This document shows positions 5,375 to 10,649 of a stretch of DNA of 10,649 nucleotides, piece after piece. Location: the NCBI GenBank assembly GCA_905214995.1, contig CAJMOT010000082.1, forward strand, positions 1 to 10,649, given 5' to 3'. Under the pieces are notes generated by a model. That model was not told the origin of the DNA. It worked only from the letters and a program-made list of their open reading frames with translations, and ran no database searches. Within the stretch, counting starts at the first letter, position 1; each line of letters opens with the position of its first letter. The position numbers and the translations under genes are program-made. This DNA is from an uncultured bacterium (GTDB lineage: Bacteria; Verrucomicrobiota; Verrucomicrobiia; Opitutales; Intestinicryptomonadaceae).

Positions 5375-5911
5375 ATGAGCGCATTGATTGCGGCGGGCTC
5401 AAACCCGCTGGAATTTCTCACGCAATTCGGCATAGAATGGCGGCTGTTGGTCAGCCAGGGGGTGTCGTTTGCGATAGTGGCGTGCGCCCTGTATTATTTG
5501 GCGTTCAAACCCGTAATGGCCGCCGCCGACAAGCGGCGCGAAAAGATAGAAAAAGGCCTCAAAGACGCCGACGAAGCCGCCGCAAAGCTCGCCGCGGCAA
5601 AGGCTGAGGCCGACAAACAGGCGGCCGAAGCCGCCCTCGAAGCCACCCGCATTCTGGAATCCGCGCGAGCCGACGCAAAGGCCGCCATAGAAAAGGCTGC
5701 TGCTGCGGCGGCGGAACAGGCGGCGGAAATCCGGCGGCAATCCGACGAACAGCTCGCGCAGGACAGGGAGCGCATGAAGCGCGAACTCAGGGACGAGCTG
5801 TGCGTTCTGGTAGCAAAGGCGGCGGAAAAGGCGGTGAACGGCATATTGACGCCCGAACAGCGCAAAAAGCTCGACGAGCGCGCCGCAGAGGAGCTCGCGG
5901 AGGGGAAATGA
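5375..5911 (+). CDS. atpF: F1Fo ATP synthase subunit b
   Basis: Subunit b is the peripheral stalk that holds F1 static against the membrane sector. The 178-residue product is somewhat longer than the 156-residue E. coli b. One transmembrane helix (about 25-43) is followed by the family-like AFKPVMAAADKRREKI (43-58), then a long Ala/Glu/Lys/Arg-rich helix predicted to form the coiled coil (about 52-150), and a C-terminal segment NGILTPEQRKKLDERAAEEL that would reach delta. GGCGGGG lies just before the ATG, 12 bp after atpE. The stop codon overlaps the atpH start (ATGA), suggesting translational coupling. A single b gene implies a homodimer. Confidence 0.95.
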   Translation: MSALIAAGSNPLEFLTQFGIEWRLLVSQGVSFAIVACALYYLAFKPVMAAADKRREKIEKGLKDADEAAAKLAAAKAEADKQAAEAALEATRILESARADAKAAIEKAAAAAAEQAAEIRRQSDEQLAQDRERMKRELRDELCVLVAKAAEKAVNGILTPEQRKKLDERAAEELAEGK

Positions 5912-6288
5912 ACGCCGCGGACGAGGCAAAGCTTTTGGCGGGATGCTCCGTCGGCCCCGACGGGCGGATAGACCCGAAGCGCGTCGCCGCGGCGTGCGAA
6001 GTCGCATGCCGCGGGGGGTCCGCCGCGCGCAAGCTCGCGGTGCTAAGAAAGTATGAGAGGCTGGTGCAAAGAAAGGCAAGGGCTGCATCCGTCACCGTGG
6101 AAAGCTCCGCCGAACTCTCCGACGCCGCGTTTGAAAGGCTGAAAAAGTTTGTCGAAAGCCAGACGGGCAGGGGGGATTTGACATTCGCCCGCAGGGTCGA
6201 CCCGTCGCTCATAGGCGGCGTGCGGATAATCTGCGGCGACGTAATATGGGAGCGTTCCGCCAAACTCTCCCTTGAAAGCATCATGTGA
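5908..6288 (+). CDS. atpH: F1Fo ATP synthase subunit delta, short form
   Basis: Delta (OSCP in mitochondria) links the top of F1 to subunit b. Position in the operon and the C-terminal part identify it: VTVESSAELSDAAFERLKKF (62-81), followed by DPSLIGGVRIICGDVIWERS (98-117), matches the family's C-terminal domain. The product is only 126 residues, against about 177 in E. coli. The C-terminal domain looks complete, so the loss falls in the N-terminal helical domain that binds the alpha N-termini: only about 60 residues stand where about 105 are usual. The start ATG at 5908 overlaps the atpF stop by 4 bp. The same frame is open back to 5800 inside atpF, but those 36 codons are Arg/Gly-rich and not delta-like. 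Trp114 replaces an acidic residue common in the GD-x-x-(D)-x-S motif. Confident on identity, less so on whether the N-terminus is truly shortened or simply divergent. Confidence 0.85.
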   Translation: MNAADEAKLLAGCSVGPDGRIDPKRVAAACEVACRGGSAARKLAVLRKYERLVQRKARAASVTVESSAELSDAAFERLKKFVESQTGRGDLTFARRVDPSLIGGVRIICGDVIWERSAKLSLESIM

Positions 6289-7826
6289 AGTTTGAAGCAA
6301 TGGACGAGATAATCAAAGAGATATCGGCGCGCATAGACGCCGTGGAAAAGCGCAACCGCCGCGCGAACGTCGGAACCATAATATCGCTCGCCGACGGCGT
6401 CGCGCGCCTCGACGGGCTGAGCGAGGCGATGTACAACGAGATGATCGACTTCGGCGGGGGCGTCACGGGAATAGCGCTCAACCTCGGCGAGGACGAAGTC
6501 GGCTGCATACTGCTCGGCGACGCCTCGAACGTCAAGGAGGGCGGGGAGGCGCGCACAACCGGAAAGCTTTTGAGCGTTCCCGTCGGCAAGGGGCTTTTGG
6601 GAAGGGTCGTCGACGCGCTCGGCCGCCCGCTCGACGGCAGGGGCGAAATTTCCGCCGACGGCTTTTATCCCGTCGAAAAGATCGCCCCCGGCATACTTCC
6701 GCGCAAGTCCGTCAACCAGCCGCTGCAAACGGGAATACTTGAAGTCGACGCCATGCTGCCGATAGGCAGGGGGCAGCGCGAGCTCATCATCGGCGACCGC
6801 TGCACCGGCAAAACCTCAATCGCCCTCGACGCAATAATAAACCAGGCGCGCATAAACGACGAGCACGCGGGCGAGGAGGGCTTCCGCCCCGTCTACTCGA
6901 TATATGTGGCGATCGGCCAGAAAAATTCAAACATAGCGCGCACCATACAGCTTCTCGAGAAGCGCGGGGCGATGAAGTACACGACGATCGTCGCGGCCTC
7001 CGCCGCCGAGAACGCCGCCAACCTCTACATCGCCCCCTACGCGGGCTGCGCTATGGGCGAATACTTCATGCAAAACGGCATGGACGCGCTAATAGTCTAC
7101 GACGACCTCTCCAAGCACGCCGCTGCGTACAGGCAGGTGTCGCTGCTCTTAAAGCGCCCGTCGGGGCGCGAGGCGTATCCGGGCGACGTGTTTTACCTGC
7201 ACTCCCGCCTGCTCGAGCGCGCCGCGCGCCTAAACGAGGAAAACGGCAACGGCTCGCTCACCGCCCTCCCGATAATCGAGACGCAGCAGGGCGACGTCAG
7301 CGCCTACATTCCGACAAACGTCATATCCATCACGGACGGCCAGATATTTTTGGAGACCGACCTCTTCAACAAGGGGGTAAGGCCCGCGATTTCGGTGGGC
7401 ATTTCGGTGTCCCGCGTGGGTTCTTCGGCGCAGATAAAGGCGTTCAAGCAGGTCGCGGCGACGCTCAAAGGCGAATATGCGCAGTACAAGGAGCTCGCCG
7501 CCTTCGCGCAGTTCGGCTCCGATCTCGACGCGCGCACGAAGGCGATAATCGACAAGGGCGACAGGCTCGCGGAAATCATGAAGCAGCCCAACAACGCCCC
7601 GATGGGCGCGGACGCCGAAATCGCCGTCCTCTGGGCGCTCAAAAACGGATTCTTCGCCGACATTGAAGTCGCCCGCGTGTCCGACGCAAAAATCGCCCTC
7701 GAAAGCTTTCTTTTGGCGCGCAAGCCGGAGCTGCTAGCGGAAATACTCAAAAAGGGCGCCTTTGACGGCGATCTCGACGCAAAGATGAAATCCGCCTGCG
7801 AAGAGTGGAGAAAGACTTTCGCGTAA
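6285..7826 (+). CDS. atpA: F1Fo ATP synthase subunit alpha
   Basis: Alpha is the non-catalytic nucleotide-binding subunit of the F1 hexamer. The 513-residue product is full length. The N-terminal beta barrel (about 28-100) is followed by the Walker A motif GDRCTGKT (170-177), where Cys replaces the usual Gln, the Walker B region MDALIVYDDLSKHA (266-279), and SVSRVGSSAQIKAFKQVA (374-391), whose Arg377 corresponds to the E. coli arginine finger R376. IETQQGDVSAYIPTN (331-345) is also typical. The GTG at 6285 overlaps the atpH stop as GTGA, like the preceding ATGA junction, so I take it as the start. An in-frame ATG at 6300 would give 508 residues starting MDEIIKEIS and is a realistic alternative. 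The N-terminal helix that delta normally grips is present. Confidence 0.97.
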   Translation: MKFEAMDEIIKEISARIDAVEKRNRRANVGTIISLADGVARLDGLSEAMYNEMIDFGGGVTGIALNLGEDEVGCILLGDASNVKEGGEARTTGKLLSVPVGKGLLGRVVDALGRPLDGRGEISADGFYPVEKIAPGILPRKSVNQPLQTGILEVDAMLPIGRGQRELIIGDRCTGKTSIALDAIINQARINDEHAGEEGFRPVYSIYVAIGQKNSNIARTIQLLEKRGAMKYTTIVAASAAENAANLYIAPYAGCAMGEYFMQNGMDALIVYDDLSKHAAAYRQVSLLLKRPSGREAYPGDVFYLHSRLLERAARLNEENGNGSLTALPIIETQQGDVSAYIPTNVISITDGQIFLETDLFNKGVRPAISVGISVSRVGSSAQIKAFKQVAATLKGEYAQYKELAAFAQFGSDLDARTKAIIDKGDRLAEIMKQPNNAPMGADAEIAVLWALKNGFFADIEVARVSDAKIALESFLLARKPELLAEILKKGAFDGDLDAKMKSACEEWRKTFA

Positions 7827-7832
7827 ACGGCC

Positions 7833-8723
7833 ATGAAGGGGATGCGCGAAATCAGAAACCGCATGAAGGCGGTTGCGAGCACCGGGCAGATAACCCACGC
7901 CATGGAGCTCGTTGCGGCGTCAAAAATGAAGAGGGCCCAAAACAGCGCGGAGGCGGGCAGGGCGTACGCCATACTGCTGATGGACCTCACCGAAACCGTG
8001 CTTGAACGCCTCGGCAAAATGATTTCCCGCGCGGCGAACGCGACCGGAAAGAAGCGGCTCGTCATAGTGTTTTCGACCGACAAGGGGCTGTGCGGCAGCC
8101 TGAATTCCAACATCTTCAAGGCCGTCGCCGAAATCCCGAGGGAAGAGGCCGACTACATTGCGGTCGGCTCGCGCGCGGGACGGTTTATAGCAAAGACGGG
8201 CAGGGCGCTCAAAGGGCAGTTTAAGATAAGCGACGCCGTCGCTTTCGCCGAGACGCGCAAAGTGGCGGAGTTCGCCATGAAGCTCGCCAGAGACAGCGGG
8301 GAGTACGGCAGCATAGAGGTTCTGTACCCGATCTTTGTGAACACGCTCAGGCAGGAGACCGCCCTTGTGAAGCTCGCGCCCGCCGACGACCTAACCCCCT
8401 TCGTAGAGCGGCTGCGCAAATCGTATAAAATGGCGGACGTTGCGGTCGCCGCGCGCGAGGAGCGCAACGTGAAGTTCGAGCCCTCCGCGGCCGAAGTCCT
8501 CGCCAGGCTTCCGCAGTATTACATAAGGCAGAGCCTCCACCACATAGCGCTCGACGCCAAGGCCTCGGAGCACTCCGCGCGCATGGTCGCGATGAAGAGC
8601 GCAAGCGACAACGCCGACGCGCTGCTCTCGGAACTCAATCTTGAGTACAACAAGGCGCGCCAGTCTGCCATCACGACCGAAATACTCGAGCTTTCGTCCG
8701 CCGCGGCAGAAACCGGAGACTAA
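7833..8723 (+). CDS. atpG: F1Fo ATP synthase subunit gamma
   Basis: Gamma is the central rotor shaft that couples c-ring rotation to catalysis. The 296-residue product has the family N-terminal helix (REIRNRMKAVASTGQITHAM, 5-24), followed by MELVAASKM. The core motif STDKGLCGSLN (81-91) begins the Rossmann-like domain. The C-terminal helix includes ASEHSARMVAMKSASDNA and ends YNKARQSAITTEILELSSAA, which is typical. The ATG at 7833 starts six bases after the atpA stop. A second in-frame ATG at 7842 would remove three residues, and the longer form aligns better with the usual MxxxxEIR start. Confidence 0.97.
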   Translation: MKGMREIRNRMKAVASTGQITHAMELVAASKMKRAQNSAEAGRAYAILLMDLTETVLERLGKMISRAANATGKKRLVIVFSTDKGLCGSLNSNIFKAVAEIPREEADYIAVGSRAGRFIAKTGRALKGQFKISDAVAFAETRKVAEFAMKLARDSGEYGSIEVLYPIFVNTLRQETALVKLAPADDLTPFVERLRKSYKMADVAVAAREERNVKFEPSAAEVLARLPQYYIRQSLHHIALDAKASEHSARMVAMKSASDNADALLSELNLEYNKARQSAITTEILELSSAAAETGD

Positions 8724-8741
8724 TTTAAAGAGAAACGCAAA

Positions 8742-10157
8742 ATGAGTTCAGGCAGAATAAAACAAGTCATAGGGGCGGTTGTGGACGTCGAGTTCCCCGC
8801 CGACTCGATTCCCGCAATTTACAACGCGCTCACGACGGGCGGCGACGGCGCGAAGATAGTGCTTGAAGTGCAGCAGCAGCTCGGCGAGGGCGTCGTCAGG
8901 ACGGTGGCAATGACCTCCACCGAAGGGCTTAAGCGCGGCGACGAAGTGACCGACACCCGGTCCCCGATAAAAGTGCCCGTCGGCGGGGCTACCCTCGGGA
9001 GGATTTTCAACGTCACGGGGGATCCGATAGACCAGAAGGGCCCCGTCGCGGCCTCCGAAAGGCTGCCGATACACCGCAAGGCCCCGTCGCTTTTGGAGCA
9101 GAGCACGCGCGCGGAAATTCTGGAGACCGGCATCAAGCCCATCGACCTCATCTGCCCGTTCCTCAAAGGCGGCAAGGTCGGGGCGTTCGGGGGCGCGGGC
9201 GTCGGGAAGACCGTCGTAATCATGGAGCTCATCCATAACATCGCCAAAGCCCACGGCGGATTCTCGGTATTCGCGGGCGTCGGCGAGCGTTCGAGGGAGG
9301 GCAACGACCTCTACCACGAAATGACGGATTCCGGCGTAATCGACCAAAAAAACCCCGAGAAATCGAAAGTCGCGCTCGTATACGGACAGATGAACGAGCC
9401 TCCGGGGGCGCGAATGAGGGTGGCCCTCACGGCGCTCACCATGGCGGAATACTTCCGCGACGCGCAGGGGCAAGACGTTCTGCTTTTCATCGACAACATA
9501 TTCAGATTTTCGCAGGCGGGCAGCGAGGTAAGCGCCCTGCTTGGGCGTTCCCCGTCGGCAGTCGGCTACCAGCCGACCCTCGCGCAGGAAATGGGCGAAT
9601 TGCAGGAGCGCATCACCTCTACGAAAAAGGGCTCCATCACCTCTTTCCAGGCGGTCTACGTGCCCGCGGACGACCTCACCGACCCCGCCCCCGCCAACAC
9701 TTTCGCGCACCTCGACTCCACCATAGTCCTCGACCGCTCGATAGCGGCTCTGGGCATATATCCGGCGATCGACCCGCTCGCCTCGACCTCCAACGCGCTG
9801 TCCGCCGACATAGTGGGGGCGGAGCATTTCAGGGTGGCGCGCGGCGTGCAGGAGCTCCTGCAAAAGTACAAGGACTTGCAGGACATTATAGCGATTCTCG
9901 GCATAGACGAGCTCTCCGACGAGGACAAGCTCACGGTCTCCCGCGCGCGCAAAGTCCAAAAATACCTCTCGCACCCTATGCACGTCTCGGAGGTGTTCTC
10001 GGGCATACCGGGCACATACGTTCCTGTTGCGGAGACTATCAAAGGGTTCGCGATGATCCTCGACGGCAAGCTCGACCACGTGAACGAAAACGACTTCGCC
10101 TACAAGGGAACCATCGACGAAGTTCTGGAATCCTACGAAAAGAACAAGGGTAAATAA
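8742..10157 (+). CDS. atpD: F1Fo ATP synthase subunit beta (catalytic)
   Basis: Beta carries the three catalytic sites of F1. The 471-residue product shows Walker A GGAGVGKT (150-157), the catalytic Glu in GERSREGND (Glu182, E. coli E181), Walker B VLLFIDNIFRF (246-256), and the rotor-facing DELSDED loop (389-395, a one-residue variant of DELSEED). The segment DPLASTSNALS (344-354) replaces the STSR form common in proteobacteria. It starts at 8742, 18 bp after atpG, behind an A-rich segment (AAAGAGAAACGCAAA) without a clear Shine-Dalgarno. Its stop abuts the atpC start. Confidence 0.98.
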   Translation: MSSGRIKQVIGAVVDVEFPADSIPAIYNALTTGGDGAKIVLEVQQQLGEGVVRTVAMTSTEGLKRGDEVTDTRSPIKVPVGGATLGRIFNVTGDPIDQKGPVAASERLPIHRKAPSLLEQSTRAEILETGIKPIDLICPFLKGGKVGAFGGAGVGKTVVIMELIHNIAKAHGGFSVFAGVGERSREGNDLYHEMTDSGVIDQKNPEKSKVALVYGQMNEPPGARMRVALTALTMAEYFRDAQGQDVLLFIDNIFRFSQAGSEVSALLGRSPSAVGYQPTLAQEMGELQERITSTKKGSITSFQAVYVPADDLTDPAPANTFAHLDSTIVLDRSIAALGIYPAIDPLASTSNALSADIVGAEHFRVARGVQELLQKYKDLQDIIAILGIDELSDEDKLTVSRARKVQKYLSHPMHVSEVFSGIPGTYVPVAETIKGFAMILDGKLDHVNENDFAYKGTIDEVLESYEKNKGK

Positions 10158-10583
10158 ATGCCGCTCTCCCTCGAAATCGTCACCCCGTCGGGAATCGTCT
10201 ACAAAAGGGACTCCATAGACGCGGTTTCGCTGCCGGCCAGCGACGGCGAAATACAGATACTGCCCGGACATATCCCCCTTATCACAATTCTCGACGCGGG
10301 GGCGGTGCTCGCGTTTTCCGGCGGGAGCGAAGAGAGCGTCGCGATAGACGAAGGCTACGCCCGATGCCTCGGCGACTCCATATCGGTTCTCACCGAATCG
10401 GCCATAGACGTGCAGCAGTTCGACGAGGACGAAATGCAAAAAGCCCGCGACGCCGCCGAAAAAGCCCTCGAAGACGCGAGAAACTCCAAAGATCTGGACG
10501 AGGAGGAAATCGAGCGGCTCGAATCGCGCGCGAGAGTGGCGATAGCGGGATTGCTGGCAAAGAGCCGCAGGCGCAGGCAGTAG
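10158..10583 (+). CDS. atpC: F1Fo ATP synthase subunit epsilon
   Basis: Epsilon joins gamma to the c ring and can inhibit ATP hydrolysis. The 141-residue product has the N-terminal beta sandwich (about 1-85), with the family motif SLPASDGEIQILPGHIPLIT (24-43), and a full C-terminal two-helix domain (about 89-138), the part that regulates activity in other bacteria. The helical part is very charged (DEDEMQKARDAAEKALEDAR), and the protein ends in a basic SRRRRQ tail. The ATG follows the atpD stop without a gap (TAAATG), so translation is probably coupled. It is the last gene of the cluster within the window. Confidence 0.95.
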   Translation: MPLSLEIVTPSGIVYKRDSIDAVSLPASDGEIQILPGHIPLITILDAGAVLAFSGGSEESVAIDEGYARCLGDSISVLTESAIDVQQFDEDEMQKARDAAEKALEDARNSKDLDEEEIERLESRARVAIAGLLAKSRRRRQ

Positions 10584-10649
10584 GGGGCTAGGCCTTTCTC
10601 CGCGCCGGCGCGCATTCGGCGGACGCGCGGCGTTGCGGCGGCTATGCAG
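10584..10649. other. Short tail after atpC, no terminator seen
   Basis: These 66 bases are GC-rich. They include a 12-bp self-complementary CGCGCCGGCGCG at 10601-10612, which has no loop and no T run. No intrinsic terminator is visible before the window ends, so the operon may end, or continue, beyond it. Confidence 0.5.

Noticed and set aside
5800..5907. 36-codon upstream extension of atpH inside atpF, as a way to restore normal delta length
   Set aside because: The extension is Arg/Gly/Lys-rich and does not resemble delta helices. The ATGA overlap at 5908 is the natural start.
5787..6728. 313-codon minus-strand open frame across atpF, atpH and atpA
   Set aside because: It spans three genuine genes in antisense and shows low-complexity Ser/Ala/Arg/Pro sequence in its second half, with no family resemblance.
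8748..10439. 563-codon open frame on the minus strand opposite atpD and atpC
   Set aside because: The sequence is a shadow of the highly conserved atpD/atpC frames in GC-rich DNA. It is rich in Arg, Val, His and Asp with no recognisable motif, while the + strand frames carry all catalytic signatures.
10601..10612. GC palindrome after atpC as the operon terminator
   Set aside because: It is self-complementary without a loop, and no T run follows inside the window.

Overview
This window is a well-conserved housekeeping segment of a bacterial chromosome with moderately high GC in the genes and AT-rich spacers. It encodes three units: a ComF-family phosphoribosyltransferase gene (+), the tRNA-modification gene mnmG (-), and a complete eight-gene F1Fo ATP synthase operon, atpBEFHAGDC (+). 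I found no mobile element, CRISPR array, tRNA or rRNA. The taxon cannot be fixed from sequence alone. The ATP synthase a subunit with a signal-peptide-like N-terminus, the ParB-type parS sites and the lineage-specific insertion in MnmG would fit the Verrucomicrobia (Opitutae-like) or a nearby PVC lineage, but this is inference.

Layout. 1-390 is non-coding and ends in a 26-nt run of pure A/T. comF follows (391-1149). 1150-1732 is a convergent spacer unusually rich in inverted repeats. It begins with a parS site inside a 28-bp perfect palindrome and ends with the intrinsic terminator of mnmG. mnmG runs leftwards (3649-1733) and carries a second, identical parS core inside its coding sequence. 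3650-4141 is a divergent spacer that holds candidate promoters and a leader hairpin for the atp operon. The atp genes are tightly packed (4142-10583), with 4-bp start/stop overlaps at atpF/atpH and atpH/atpA and directly abutting atpD/atpC. No terminator is visible in the last 66 bases.

Function. The atp genes build one ATP synthase: a, c and b form the membrane sector and stalk, and delta, alpha, gamma, beta and epsilon form F1. The c subunit has the carboxylate Glu but lacks the Na+ ligands, so the enzyme is predicted to be proton-coupled. MnmG works with MnmE on wobble uridine 34 of tRNAs. mnmG next to atp genes is an old origin-proximal arrangement (as in E. coli), and two parS sites support an origin-proximal, ParB-bound location.

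Most notable points: (1) two identical parS cores 1,673 bp apart, one of them coding for MFHVEQ inside a roughly 35-residue loop insertion of MnmG; (2) an AtpH (delta) of only about 126 residues, apparently lacking roughly the first half of its alpha-binding N-terminal domain although the operon is otherwise intact; (3) a set of nested or mutually exclusive inverted repeats in the comF/mnmG spacer. I did not find a clearly new multi-gene system.
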